Below are positions 9,712 to 18,936 of a stretch of DNA of 54,279 bases, in pieces (position 1 is the stretch's first letter; each line of letters starts with the position of its first letter). Below the pieces are notes generated by a model that searched no databases, had not been told where the DNA came from, and saw nothing but the letters and a program-made list of their open reading frames with translations. The stretch covers positions 1-54,279 of the forward strand of contig CAJNDS010000887.1 of the NCBI GenBank assembly GCA_905221605.1, written 5' to 3'. The stretch is from Symbiodinium natans. Its lineage: Eukaryota; Sar; Dinophyceae; Suessiales; Symbiodiniaceae. The position numbers were made by a program, and so were the translations under genes.

Positions 9712-9790
9712 TACCTTGCACTCCTAAGGTTCTGCCCTTGGGTTTGGGGACCCGTTTTAAAGACCCTGCAAGGGAATATCAACGCCATAC
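9712..9790. mobile_element. Family S repeat
   Basis: CTCCTAAGG, GCCCTTGGGTTTGGG, TCAAGGGAAT-like and GCCATA words recur in order at 15882-15963 and loosely at 26927-27000. Confidence 0.5.
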
Positions 9791-9871
9791 CAGGAGCTTC
9801 TTCAAGGGGAATCTTGAAGGCTGCGGCCTAAACCCTAAACCCTAAACCCTAAACCCTAAACCCTAAAAACC

Positions 9872-9955
9872 CTTGAACATTGTTCCAAGGCAACATCGAA
9901 GTTGCCTGCACCTTCCCCGCCACTGGCAGTGACCAGCAGCTTCTCAGTCTTCATC
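9872..9955 (-). CDS. Candidate exon, unrecognised
   Basis: After GTAAG|G the minus strand reads KTEKLLVTASGGEGAGNFDV and continues ALEQCS to a donor region abutting TTTTTAGGG. It lies just left, that is downstream in minus sense, of the exon at 10314-10410, and may belong to the same gene. Confidence 0.55.
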
Positions 9956-9987
9956 CTTACTTCTCCCGACAACCAAGGCCAAAAAAA

Positions 9988-10063
9988 AGGTTTAGGGTTT
10001 AGGGTTTAGGGTTTAGGGTGTAGGGTTTAGGTTAGGGTTTAGGGTTTAGGGTGTAGGGTTTAG
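9988..10063 (+). repeat. Telomere-type tract (TTTAGGG)
   Basis: About ten units, two of them GTGTAGGG. Confidence 0.95.
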
Positions 10064-10139
10064 AGGTATACTTCATTTACTATTCGTTCTCCCAGTATGC
10101 AGCAAGGCAAAAGAAAGAGGTACACTTTGCTATTCCTGC

Positions 10140-10258
10140 TAAATGGGGTTTTCCGAAAATAGGGTTACCCCCTTTCGACCCATAGAATAGAATCCTATTA
10201 AAAGGGAACCCCAAACACAGGGTTCCACCCCCCCCTATATTCGGAAACCCCCCAAATA
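10140..10258. mobile_element. MITE-like element, family K (copy 2)
   Basis: Left TTTTCCGAAAATAGGGTTACCC and right TATTCGGAAACCCCCC are inverted ends of family K. Confidence 0.75.
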
Positions 10259-10313
10259 GGCACCCTAAACCCTAAACCCTAAACCCTAAACCCTAAAAGG
10301 TTTTAAGTTCAAG

Positions 10314-10410
10314 TGCTGTTTAACGCAAGCATCTCATAGCTCACGGTGACGCCCGGGGGAAGGCCCTCCTTGTTCCACTTCTCACAGAGGCTCTGCATGT
10401 GGGGCTTCAC
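10314..10410 (-). CDS. Candidate exon, unrecognised
   Basis: A clean CCCCAG|G acceptor on the minus strand opens a frame reading HMQSLCEKWNKEGLPPGVTV and then SYEML. The 3' end is not fixed. In sense orientation it is preceded by CCCTAAA repeats (10422-10490 on the complement) and followed by TTTAGGG (10263-10299). It is one of the most protein-like islands in the window. Confidence 0.55.
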
Positions 10411-10421
10411 CTGGGGTTTCT

Positions 10422-10490
10422 TTAGGGTTTAGGGTTTAGGGTTTAGGGTGTAGGGTGTAGGGTGAAGGGTGAAGGGTTTAGGGTTTAGAG
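10422..10490 (+). repeat. Telomere-type tract (TTTAGGG)
   Basis: Includes GTGTAGGG and GTGAAGGG variants. Confidence 0.9.
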
Positions 10491-10748
10491 CCCCGAATAG
10501 TAGGATCCCGTCTATTAAGGACCATAATAACGTGCCCCTACTATCGTAAAGCCTGAGACCTAGATCCAGGAGCAACCGACGGAAACCAAACCAAAAAAAA
10601 AAAAAAAACTGCCCTTCTTGGTCTGAAGGGCCTAAACCCTAAACCCTAAACCCTAAACCCTAAACCCTGAAAAAGCAGGGAATCAGTGCGGCCCCTGGGT
10701 CTCCGACACCCGAAACCCTAAACCCTAAACCCTAAACCCTAAACCGGC

Positions 10749-10793
10749 TTCAAGGGGCTGAAAGAAGGGGATAAGGGCCTACTTTGGGCCCCC
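10749..10793. mobile_element. Family E fragment (right end)
   Basis: AAGGGGCTGAAAG, GGGGATAAGGGCCTACT, TTGGGCCCC. Confidence 0.55.
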
Positions 10794-10829
10794 TACACCC
10801 GAGACCCTAAACCACTTTAAAGGCGCTAG

Positions 10830-10920
10830 CCCTAAACCCTAAACCCTAAACCCGAAATCCTAATCCCTAAGCCCTAAACCCTAAACCCTAAACCCTGCGC
10901 CCTAAGCCCTAAACCCTACT
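10830..10920 (-). repeat. Telomere-type tract (CCCTAAA), mixed variants
   Basis: CCCTAAA with CCCGAAA, CCCTAAG and CCCTGCG units. Confidence 0.85.
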
Positions 10921-11110
10921 CCGAGTCCGAGTCACGCTCTTGTTGTGCTGGTTGCAAAAGAAGCAGATGCACCCAAGGGGACACCATCGAAAGCGGACGG
11001 CTTCATTGGCTTCGCCAATGAAGGCACTCCTGGGGTGCCCTTTTTTCACTCAAACCCGAATAGGGTTTAGGGTTGAGGGTTTAGGGTTTAGGGTTTAACG
11101 CTCCGAAAAC

Positions 11111-11247
11111 CACTCTTTGCAAGAACCCCCCCAAAAGAGTACAAGATAACACTCCCTATATTGCCCTTATCAGGACAATCACACTTTTTTTTTGGGAGAG
11201 GGGGGGGGGGGGGGGGGGGGGGGCGGAGGTTCTAAAGCAAAGCGTAG
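11111..11247. mobile_element. MITE-like element, family Q, with poly-G expansion
   Basis: Left end CACTCTTTGCAAGAACCCCCCC and right end GGTTCTAAAGCAAAGCGTAG are inverted. The G-rich part of the right arm has grown to 24 G (11200-11223). Confidence 0.7.
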
Positions 11248-11318
11248 TAAATCTTCCCAAGAGCCGCTTGAAACCCAAAGGGGGCCAAACCAAAACAAGA
11301 ACATGTCCAAAAAGCAAT

Positions 11319-11392
11319 AAACCCTAAGCCCTAAACCCTAAACCCTAAGCCATAAACCCTAAACCCTAGACCCTAAACCCTAAACCCTAATA
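11319..11392 (-). repeat. Telomere-type tract (CCCTAAA)
   Basis: Ten units with CCCTAAG and CCATAAA variants. Confidence 0.9.
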
Positions 11393-11495
11393 CAAACCCC
11401 GTTTCATGTTCAAGAAAGGTCTGCCGAGGCTCCATTTGCCGGCATCCATGCCAGCTCCACTTAGCTCCTTGGTAGCCCAGAAACCTTTCAGGGCT

Positions 11496-11685
11496 TGGGG
11501 TTTAGGGTTTAGGGTTTGGGGTTTGGGGTTTAGGGTTTAGGGTTTCGGGTTTGGGGTTTAGGGTTTGGGGTTTAGGGTTTAGGGTTTGGGGTTTGGGGTT
11601 TGGGGTTTGGGGTTTGGGGTTTGGGGTTTGGGGTTTAGGGTTTGGGGTTTAGGGTTTAGGGTTTGGGGTTTAGGGTTTAGGGCTT
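11496..11685 (+). repeat. Long variant telomere tract (TTTAGGG/TTTGGGG)
   Basis: About 190 bp in which TTTGGGG and TTTAGGG units alternate in blocks. Confidence 0.95.
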
Positions 11686-11690
11686 CGGGT

Positions 11691-11801
11691 ACCCTAAGGG
11701 TCCATGTACCTGATTCTTGTATATATGGGCCCCAAGTCCCTACATAGGAGGTAAGTTGAGGCCCAAGTATTCCCTAGTAAAGGCACATGGACCCTTAGGG
11801 A
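11691..11801. mobile_element. MITE-like element, family D (copy 1)
   Basis: Ends CCCTAAGGGTCCATGTACCT and GGCACATGGACCCTTAGGG are inverted. The interior carries AGTCCCTACATAGGAGGTA. Confidence 0.8.
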
Positions 11802-11999
11802 ACCATGTTATAATGCGGACACCGTTTGGGGTTGCTTACTTTAGAAGGGAACCCAGAACCCCCCTTCCCCCCCCCACCACCAAAAAAAAAGTGTAAAGGG
11901 TACCACTGGGCGAAAGGGGCCTGAACGATTAGCGTAGGGTTTGGTTTGGGCAAAATTATAAAGGGATGATAAGGGACTACTATTAGTAGTGATTCCGAC

Positions 12000-12036
12000 C
12001 CCTAGATTGCCAAGGCTCAAAGGGCATCTTGGCTTC
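12000..12036 (-). CDS. Candidate exon downstream of a family F intron
   Basis: The frame continues from the exon at 12162-12251 after removal of 12037-12161. It starts GAAGCC and reads EAKMPFEPWQSRGR. Acceptor is CCAAG|G. The end is not fixed. Confidence 0.5.
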
Positions 12037-12161
12037 CTTGGTAGCCCAGTAGCCATATTTTGACGAGGGCACCCTTTTTGGGTTTAGGGTTTAGGGTTAC
12101 TTTAAAGGGGGAACTATAACAAACAAAAAGGGTAAAGGGTACCACTGGGCTACCAAGCTTC
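12037..12161 (-). mobile_element. Family F element acting as a GA-AG intron
   Basis: Inverted ends CTTGGTAGCCCAG and CTGGGCTACCAAG sit inside an open minus-strand frame. CTTC (GAAG on the minus strand) is duplicated at 12033-12036 and 12158-12161. Removing 12161-12037 with GA as donor and AG|G as acceptor joins ...NPVF to EAKMPF in frame. The element also contains an internal TTTAGGG seed (12079-12096), which in the copy at 31771-31950 has expanded. Confidence 0.7.
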
Positions 12162-12251
12162 AAAGACTGGATTGGAGAAGCCATCCGTGGAATTCGCTTG
12201 GATGGTGCACAACGCGGGCATTGCACGGGGGGGTAGCTCGCGTGACGTCTT
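12162..12251 (-). CDS. Candidate exon, possibly C2-like, interrupted by family F
   Basis: The minus strand reads PRAMPALCTIQANSTDGFSN then PVF, and after the F element EAKMPFEPW. The order Asp-Gly-Phe-x-Asn-Pro-Val-Phe-x-x-x-x-x-Phe loosely resembles the NPVW core of C2 domains, but this is weak. The acceptor is near CACAAG. Another minus frame is also open here (100 codons from 12319), partly through the element; I prefer the frame that is restored by removing the element. Confidence 0.5.
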
Positions 12252-12322
12252 GTGTCGCCCGACTTAATACTTGCGCCGAAGGCTTTGCCAAGGAACGACG
12301 CATCTGCAAACCTACACACTCT

Positions 12323-12400
12323 GAACCCTGAACCCTGAACCCTAAACCCTAAAACCTGAACCCTAAACCCTAACCCCTAAATCCTAAACCCTAAGCCCCA
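12323..12400 (-). repeat. Degenerate telomere-type tract (C-rich)
   Basis: CCCTGAA, CCCTAAA and CCCCTAAA units. Confidence 0.8.
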
Positions 12401-12493
12401 AGAGTTCAAACCCTCGCGGTCGACTTGGTCGACCTGTGAGACGTCCGAGAAGTCCCTACACCCGCAATGACTCGAAACTTAGCACAGATTTCC

Positions 12494-12625
12494 TAAACCT
12501 TAAACACTAAAACCCAAACCCTAAACCCTGAACCCTCAACCTTGCACACTCGAAACCCCAAACCCTAATCCCTAAACCCTCAACCTTAAACACTAAACCC
12601 CAAACCGTAAACCCTAACCCTCGAC
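12494..12625 (-). repeat. Degenerate telomere-type tract (C-rich)
   Basis: CCCTAAA, CCTTAAACA and CCCCAAA units, with unrelated words between. Confidence 0.75.
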
Positions 12626-12892
12626 CCTTCCTGCAAACCCCATGCCATAGCCCGCGAAAGTAGCAAGTACATCTGGCCACGTGCAAAGCATCTCAAACCC
12701 TCAGCTGCTGTCAAGAGGGTTCAGGGGCTAGGGCTTTATTCTTCCCTAAACCCTAAACCCTAAACCCTATACCCTATACCCTAAATTACGATGAATCCCT
12801 TCCTACTCAAGAAGCACTCTCCTCCAAGACGTCCACGCTGGACTCCCAGGTGGAGCCCCCGGGCCCACTCATCGGATGATACACCTGGGGGG

Positions 12893-13060
12893 GTTTAGGG
12901 TTTAGGGTTTGGGGTTTGGGGTTTAGGGTTTAGGGTTTGGGGTTTGGGGTTTGAGGTTTAGGGGTTTGGGGTTTTGGGTTTCGGGGTTTAGGGTTTGGGG
13001 GTTTGAGGTTTGGGGTTTAGTTTAGGGTTTGGGGTTTGGGGTTTAGGGGGTTTAGGGCTT
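12893..13060 (+). repeat. Variant telomere tract (TTTGGGG-rich)
   Basis: Irregular TTTAGGG, TTTGGGG and TTTGAGG units over about 170 bp. Confidence 0.9.
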
Positions 13061-13265
13061 CCCAAACCCTGCAAAGCCGCAGCACTAAGCCCTAAACCCT
13101 TTAAGCCCTGAACTGGTAAACCCTCCACGTAATTAAACACTTTGGGGTTTAGGGTTTAGGGTTTGGGGTTTGGGGTTTAGGGGAAGTCTCAGAAGCCCCC
13201 TAAACCCTGACTAAAGCCAAGAAGCCTTATGAGTCCCCAAAACCCGACTGCCTAAACCTTCGCTT

Positions 13266-13552
13266 TAGGCCGAGGGTTCGGGGAGACACAAGCGCAGTGA
13301 GCTGGAACCAGGTCGGTAGCACTACCTGTAAGATTACAAGAACTGGGGATGTTCCCCCCCTATACTAAAACAGTCCTTACTAAGAATTATAGTTAATAGG
13401 GGGTACTAGAATCCCTATTAAGGACTGCTAGTATCAGGCGGAACATCCCAAACAAGAACCCTGATGCAGTGGGGGCCGCACTGTCTGCTTGGCAGCACTC
13501 CAATGAGAGCACGGCGCTATGCCATCGCCTGCGACGAAGTGGCAAGCCAACA
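13266..13552. CDS. Open island interrupted by family A MITE; strand ambiguous
   Basis: The sequence left (13266-13343) and right (13453-13552) of the element at 13344-13452 forms one uninterrupted frame when the element and one copy of the 8-bp duplication ACAAGAAC are removed. This holds on the plus strand (TSAVSWNQVGSTTCKITRT joined to LMQWGPHCLLG) and also on the minus strand. Coding strand and family are unknown. Neither GT, GC nor GA fits exactly at the duplication, so splicing of this copy is unproven. Confidence 0.4.
13344..13452. mobile_element. MITE family A (copy 3) with 8-bp target duplication
   Basis: Ends GGGGATGTTCCCCCC and GGCGGAACATCCC; internal CAGTCCTTACTAA/TATTAAGGACTG. 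ACAAGAAC flanks it on both sides, directly visible just outside the ends. Confidence 0.85.
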
Positions 13553-13623
13553 GGGTTTGGGTTTAGGGTTTAGAGTTCAGGGTTTTGGGTTCAAGGTTTA
13601 GGGTTCTGGGTTTAGGGTTAAAC

Positions 13624-13733
13624 CTTGGGATATTCCCCTTTTATACTAACAGTCCTTGCTAGGGAATATTACAAGGGGTACTACAATCCCTATTGAGGAC
13701 TGTTAGTACAAGGAAAAGGTGGAACATCGCAAA
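13624..13733. mobile_element. MITE family A (copy 4)
   Basis: CTTGGGATATTCCCC / GGTGGAACATCGCAAACTTTGGG, with internal ACTAACAGTCCTTGC and GAGGACTGTTAGTA. Confidence 0.8.
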
Positions 13734-14130
13734 CTTTGGGTTACACCTCAAAGCCGAAACCGTTTCTCCTGTGGGGTCTACGTACCTTCCTGTCCCGCAG
13801 ATCTGGTCCTTCGTAGCTCATTGTTGTAGACAAATCTAAGTTTAATTTATGACTTACCAGTATGCATTTAGGCTCCTGAGGCATAAAGTAGTAAAAGGGA
13901 TGGACCCGTAAAACTTTGAAATAAACATTTCAAACTCACTACCGAAATAAGTTGTGGTCCCTAAGCCCTTTTTCTGCGGGGCGTGGAGGGGGGGTCAGGG
14001 TTTAGGGTTTAGGGCTGAGGGTTTAGGGTCGAGGGAAGGCGTCACCTAGCCACAGTTAATTAACTCAAACGTAAAGAAAGAAAGCCCGACGCCCTGAACC
14101 CTACACTCGAAGACCTAAACCCTACCTAGA

Positions 14131-14212
14131 GTTTAGGGTTTAGGGTTTAGGGTTTAGGGTTTAGGGTTTAGGGTTTAGGGTTTAGGGTTTAGGGTTTGGG
14201 GTTTGGGGTTTA
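14131..14212 (+). repeat. Telomere-type tract (TTTAGGG), 12 units
   Basis: Pure, then two TTTGGGG units. Confidence 0.95.
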
Positions 14213-14518
14213 AAGTCTGAGGTGCCGGCAGAAGCACTTCTGCCGAACTATCTTCTCAGTGCTAGGAACCTGTGGCGAGGCTTAGGCAGGGTTTGGGGTT
14301 TGATAGCCTCTCCCCTGGAGAAGCCGGCCCTTCAAAAAATAGGAAGATCTGCAACCCAAACCCTAGCACACCCTAAACCGCGCCAAATCCTAAACCCTAA
14401 ACCCTAAACCCTAAACCCTAAACCCTATCAGGCCCTACCTATGTATGGGATGTATTACTTTGCCATGCCTCTGATGTATTGCAAAGAAGTCTGACTCCAG
14501 GTTCGGCTCAGGCTTTGC

Positions 14519-14590
14519 AGGGTTTAGGGTTTAGGGTTTAGGGTTCGGGGTTTAGGGTTTAGGGTTTAGGGTTTAGGGTTTAGGGTTTGG
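14519..14590 (+). repeat. Telomere-type tract (TTTAGGG), 10 units
   Basis: One TTCGGGG variant. Confidence 0.95.
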
Positions 14591-14633
14591 TAGATCATGA
14601 AACCGAGAGCCCCCCGAAAAACCAACCAGACGC

Positions 14634-14698
14634 CTCAACCCCGCGAGAAAGCCACTTAAGTTCCTCATGCTTGCGTGCTCAGTCGATCTGAGGTGTGC
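14634..14698 (-). CDS. Candidate coding segment, unrecognised
   Basis: The minus strand reads HLRSTEHASMRNLSGFLAGL. A matching frame lies across the telomeric tract at 14797-14838 (RGTKGPLQQAA). The word GGTGTGC is present on both sides of the tract, so the two segments may be one exon split by the tract. Confidence 0.45.
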
Positions 14699-14701
14699 AA
14701 A

Positions 14702-14778
14702 GCCCTAAACCCTAAACCCTAAACCCCAAACCCCAAACCCTAAACCCTAAACCCTAAACCCTAGCCCCAAACCCTAAA
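14702..14778 (-). repeat. Telomere-type tract (CCCTAAA/CCCCAAA)
   Basis: About eleven units. It separates two stretches of compatible minus-strand reading frame. Confidence 0.95.
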
Positions 14779-14796
14779 CAGGAACCGCAAGCTCTA

Positions 14797-14838
14797 GGGT
14801 GTGCGGCTTGTTGCAGGGGACCCTTTGTACCTCTGACT
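14797..14838 (-). CDS. Candidate coding segment, partner of 14634-14698
   Basis: Reads VRGTKGPLQQAA on the minus strand. The frame joins the segment at 14634-14698 (HLRSTEH...) if the telomeric tract and one copy of GCACACC are removed. No clean GN...AG pair was found at the duplication. Confidence 0.4.
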
Positions 14839-15332
14839 GGAGGGGGGAAGGGGTACTTGCAACCTACCTACTTAGGTTCACTTAGGATTATATAGGTTTT
14901 AGGTTGAGGGTTTAGGGTCTTGCTTAGCTGTGCATATGTCCGCTAACTTACAGGTGTGGACATAGCGCCAAACCCTAAAACACCGGCGGCACCCCTCAAC
15001 GAGGTTTAGGGTTAAGGGTTTAGGGAATCTCTAAGAGTTCAGGCTTAAGGTACGTGCCCCATTCTATTGATTCTTGTTCTTTTGCTGGGGGAGGGGGTGG
15101 GTGGGTGGGGGGGTGTCCGTACATTGCTATGATGTGATTTACCTACACACACATATATCTAAATGTGTTTGCTATATATATATGGGTACCCATATATATA
15201 TTTATTTATAGTTAGTTGCTTGTCTTTTGTTTATTTGTTTATTTATCTTAAAAAGCATGTAAGAGTTCCTACATTCTCCCTGCGAAGGCCAACAAAGCCA
15301 TACTGAGGGCCAGCACCTGTAACTTTAGATAA

Positions 15333-15425
15333 ACCCTTCTTCCCCTTCTTCCCCTTCTTCCCCTTCTTCCCCTTCTTCCCCTTCTTCCCCTTCTTCCCCT
15401 TCTTCCCCTTCTTCCCCTTCTTCCC
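15333..15425. repeat. 9-bp minisatellite (CCCCTTCTT), about 10 copies
   Basis: Perfect period of 9. The minus-strand Lys/Gly ORF over it (repeating KGK) is a by-product of the repeat and is not called a gene. Confidence 0.95.
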
Positions 15426-15789
15426 CAAACCCTAACCCTAAACCCCTAGCCCCTGTAAACCCTAAGCCCACCCTAAACCCTAAACCCTTCTTCCCGCAGA
15501 TCTAGAACAACTGTGCCAGAGGCGCCACGGTGCCGTTGCTGAGCCAGGTTTGGACCTCTGGGAGAGGGTTCAGGGTTCAGGGTTTAGGGTTAGGGTTTAG
15601 GGTTAAGGTTTGTAGGGCTTTAGGGGGTAGGGCTGAGAGGTTTAGAGGGCGCATGGGGTTCCAAAGGCTTAGGCCCTATTAGAGATTAAAGGGTTTAGGG
15701 CTGCTTACTTGGGACCTCTCATTCCGCATGGCCTCGGCAGGTTTGGGATATCGGACTCAGGCTCTAGAAAATGACATCTCTAATCAAGG

Positions 15790-15881
15790 AACCCTAAACC
15801 CTAAACCCTAAACCCTAAATCCTAAATCCTAAACCCTAAACCCTAAACCCTAAACCCTAAACCCTAAACCCTAAACCCTAC
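15790..15881 (-). repeat. Telomere-type tract (CCCTAAA), 13 units
   Basis: Two TCCTAAA variants. Confidence 0.95.
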
Positions 15882-15963
15882 TTTGGACCCCTAAGGCTGT
15901 GCCCTTGGGTTTGGGAACCCTTTCTACAGATCCTCTCAGGGAATAGAAGGGCCATATTGGGTG
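15882..15963. mobile_element. Family S repeat (copy 2)
   Basis: GGACCCCTAAGG, TGCCCTTGGGTTTGGGA, CAGGGAATAGAAGGGCCATA; see 9712-9790. Confidence 0.5.
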
Positions 15964-16358
15964 AAACCCTAAACCCTAAACCCTAAACCCTAAACCCTAA
16001 ACCGTGTACATTCCTAGGGGAACATCCTTACGGGGTCCGAGTATGATGGTTTTGATCAAAATCCGAGAAACCCTACGACTCTAAACTCTTGTAAGGCTCT
16101 TGGTCTAAACCCTGAACCCTAAACTCTGGACTCCGCAAATTCACAAAACCATTCAATAAACGCTGTGTAACCCCAAACAATGGGCAGGACATGAACCACA
16201 GGTCCGAAACACCACACCCTAACTGCCCTGAATGCCATGTTTTCTTTCAGGCCTAGGTCTCTTCGGGGCCATAAGGGTTTAGGGTTAGGGTGGGCCATTA
16301 ATGCTCAATAGCTACGCCATGTATGTACACCTGTGTGCATATGTATAGCAAGCCAACA
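15964..16358. other. No gene recognised
   Basis: A short CCCTAAA tract (15965-16005) followed by irregular unique sequence without a convincing open frame. Confidence 0.4.
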
Positions 16359-16441
16359 AGAAGGGTACCCTCTTTCGTGGAAAGGGGCTTATAAGGAAAC
16401 TTAAACGCTAACAAGAAGGGAATAAGGGCCTACTCTGGGTC
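16359..16441. mobile_element. Family E element, left end missing
   Basis: AAGGGTACCCTCTTTCG, AAAGGGGCTTATAAGG, GGGAATAAGGGCCTACT. Confidence 0.65.
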
Positions 16442-16728
16442 AAAAAACCCTAAACCCTAAGGCCTAAACCTCTCTAAACCCTAAACCTCCCTAAATCCTA
16501 AACCCATAGTAAGGGTTTAGAGTTTCGGGTTCTGCCTTCCACGAAGCCCCCGTAAACCCCACACCCTGAAGCCCTGTAGTGTCGGGACCCATGTTGCTGC
16601 GGGATCATATTCAAAATCCTTAGGTTTAGGGTTTAGGGTTTAGGGTGTAGGGCTTATACCCTTAGGCTTAAAAGAGCCCAAAAACCTTACGCAAGAAGTC
16701 CTTCGGGCTAAAAAATCTGGGACTCTAT

Positions 16729-16917
16729 TTACCTACAGTTTACTAGTAACTAGCCTTAACAAGGAGGTACAACCCATATGAAGTAGGGTATATATTTCTT
16801 GTACCGCCAAAAGGACACCCGGTATATACACTCACCAATATTAAAAAGGAACCTTATATACACTCCCCAAAAGCAGAAATATAAACCCTGCTTCATATAA
16901 CTGTAGGTAAAGAGAGA
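16729..16917. mobile_element. MITE family J (copy 1), nested inverted repeat
   Basis: Inner inverted ends CATATGAAGTAGGGTATATA (16777) and TATAAACCCTGCTTCATATA (16880-16899). Outer inverted words TTTACCTACAGTT and AACTGTAGGTAAA enclose them. The inner right arm itself contains AAACCCT, a telomere-like heptamer. Confidence 0.8.
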
Positions 16918-17130
16918 GTGTCCCGCCGCTTGCAGACAGGATTGGGCCCCGGACCGAGAAGACAGGCGCCTAGCGCGTCGGGGGCTTCTTGGGTCTTTAC
17001 GGCGTCGTGGTTGTTTTCAACTTTTGCATGCATTACTCTCTTATTGAGCTCTTGAGGTTTCTAGGGTCGTCTGAGTGTTTTGGCTAGTTTTTAACTCTAG
17101 GGTTCCAAGCCTAGTTATGTAACCCTTACT

Positions 17131-17241
17131 GGACCCAAGAGTAACCAAGGAATGACAAAGGGTACCCTTTTTGGTGTTAAAGGGGATCTTAAGGGAACCC
17201 CAACCCGAAAAAAGGGAATAAGGGCCTACTCCGGGTCCTAG
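17131..17241. mobile_element. MITE family E, complete copy
   Basis: GGACCCAAGAGTAACC to GGGCCTACTCCGGGTCCTAG; inverted termini. Confidence 0.85.
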
Positions 17242-17245
17242 TAGC

Positions 17246-17307
17246 CCTAAACCCTAAACCCTGAACCCTAAACCCTAAACCCTAAACCCTGAACCCTAAA
17301 CCCTCAA
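17246..17307 (-). repeat. Telomere-type tract flanked by 13-bp duplication
   Basis: GGGTCCTAGTAGC stands immediately on both sides (17233-17245 and 17308-17320). Its left copy is the terminus of the family E element. Confidence 0.9.
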
Positions 17308-17324
17308 GGGTCCTAGTAGCTCCC

Positions 17325-17424
17325 TAACCCTTATAGACGCGATAGATGACAAGGGCCCATACTTCGGATCCCTAGCAAGGGTAAGGGGCCAGACGAGGGG
17401 CCCATGGTTCCGGCCTTAGAAGGG
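17325..17424. mobile_element. Family M repeat, compact copy
   Basis: Carries CTAACCCTTATAGACGCGAT, AAGGGCCCATACTTCGGATCC, CAAGGGTAAGGGGCCA. Compare 2589-2837. Confidence 0.65.
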
Positions 17425-17544
17425 TTTAGGGTTTAGGGTTTAGGGTTTAGGGTTTAGGGTGCTGTTGCGTTTGTTTGGCGTAGCTTGGTCGTCGTTTCGT
17501 GGTTTCTTCAATGTTTGCCGAGGCGCGTGATTTCCTGGAACTTT

Positions 17545-17649
17545 ACTTAATCCCTGTTCCCCTAGGAAGAAAAAAGGATCCTTTTTTGTTTATATATATA
17601 AGAAGGCCCATAACCCAAAAAGTAAAAAGGATCCCTAACACTGATTTAG
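17545..17649. mobile_element. Family H element (105 bp), copy 1
   Basis: Nearly identical (about two differences seen) to 20700-20804. Contains the palindrome AAAAAAGGATCCTTTTTT. Confidence 0.9.
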
Positions 17650-17792
17650 TTTAGGGTTTGGAGGGCGGGGCTTGAGGGGCTTCCGGGAGGCTGCGGGCTG
17701 TGAGGTTTCAGGCTTGAGGCTAATATATGTAGGGGCTTCTGCGGTTCAGGTTTGGGGCTGATATAGGTTCAGGGTTTAGGACTGAGGGGTTC

Positions 17793-17903
17793 CCCAAAGA
17801 GCCCAAGATTGCTCAATTAAGGAATCTTCCTTAAATCATATTAAGGATCCTTAATATGATTTTAAGGTATATTCCTTAATTAAGCAATATTGGGCTCTTT
17901 GGG
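17793..17903. mobile_element. MITE family C (copy 1)
   Basis: Long inverted repeat: CCCAAAGAGCCCAAGATTGC ... AGCAATATTGGGCTCTTTGGG, with internal TTAAATCATATTAAGGATCC and its complement. Confidence 0.9.
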
Positions 17904-18236
17904 TCAGACCCTAACCCTAACTCCAAACCCCCCATTTTAGGGGGGGGTCAAGGGGCGCTGAGAGGGGTCTGCGGTTCTGACGTTTAGGGTCCCGAGATCT
18001 AGGGCGAGGTTTAGGGTTTAGGGGTTTAGAGGTTTAGGGGTTTAGGGGTTTAGGGATTTAGGGATTGAGGGATTTCGGGATTTCGGGATTTAGGGATTCA
18101 GTGATTTAGGGATTTCGGGTTTTCAGGTTAAGGGTTGAGGGTCAAACCATAAACCAACAGAACAAACAGCCTCGAAGCTTTGCCAGGCAGCCAATGAGCC
18201 GCTTCGCCAGTGCTGTTGCACCTGGTGTCGCGGAGT

Positions 18237-18308
18237 GCTTAGGGTTTAGGGTTTAGGGTTTAGGGTTTAGGGTTTAGGGTTTCGGGTTTAGGGCTAAACC
18301 CGAAACCC
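18237..18308. repeat. Telomere tract ending in a head-to-head inverted junction
   Basis: (TTTAGGG)n runs into GGGTTTCGGGTTTAG-GG-CTAAACCCGAAACCC. It is a perfect 15-bp inverted repeat with a 2-bp centre in which even the TTTCGGG variant is mirrored. Confidence 0.9.
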
Positions 18309-18936
18309 CAAACCTGAAGTACCGACCGACTCACGTGTGACACCTGCTGACGAAGGGAACTGAACCGTTGTGGGTTTAGGTTTTAAAGCTTATAGGTTTC
18401 GGCCTTGGGGTTTATAGGGTTCAGGGTCATGAGGGTTAGGGCTAGGGCGTAGGGTCTAGACTTTTACGGTTCAGGGTTCTGGCAGTTAGGCGTCCAGGGA
18501 TTCGGGATAATTGGAGTTGGGTTTATTGAGGGTTCAGTTTAGGCTTTATTTCGGCTTCATAGGGTTGGGGGAGGGGGGGGGGCGAGGGGCCCCCCGCTAG
18601 AACGGACAGCGCACCACTATATTGACAATCACTATGATTAGTGTGCACAAGAAACCAAAAAAAAACACGCACCAACAATAGCAATACAGACCCTCCCTCA
18701 AAATGTTCATACCACAGTTCAGGAGTCGTTGATATAGTGGGTACAGAGACCCTACCATCAAGTTACCATACAAAAAACACATGACCAATCCACCCCAAAC
18801 CCTACTTACTAACTCGGCTGACCCAACGATCCTCTGAACCCTACGAACCACTCTAAACCCTAAACCCTAGACCCTAAACCCTGCAAACCCCAGTCACACT
18901 CCCTACAAGTACTGACTGCCCAGTTAGCACCAATTA

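Noticed and set aside
15243-15428. Lys/Gly repeat protein on the minus strand
   Set aside because: Translation of a perfect 9-bp minisatellite; no flanking gene structure.
18597-18851. 84-codon minus ORF with hydrophobic C-terminal part
   Set aside because: Ends in simple-sequence-like Val/Ile-rich DNA, without splice signals or a convincing composition.
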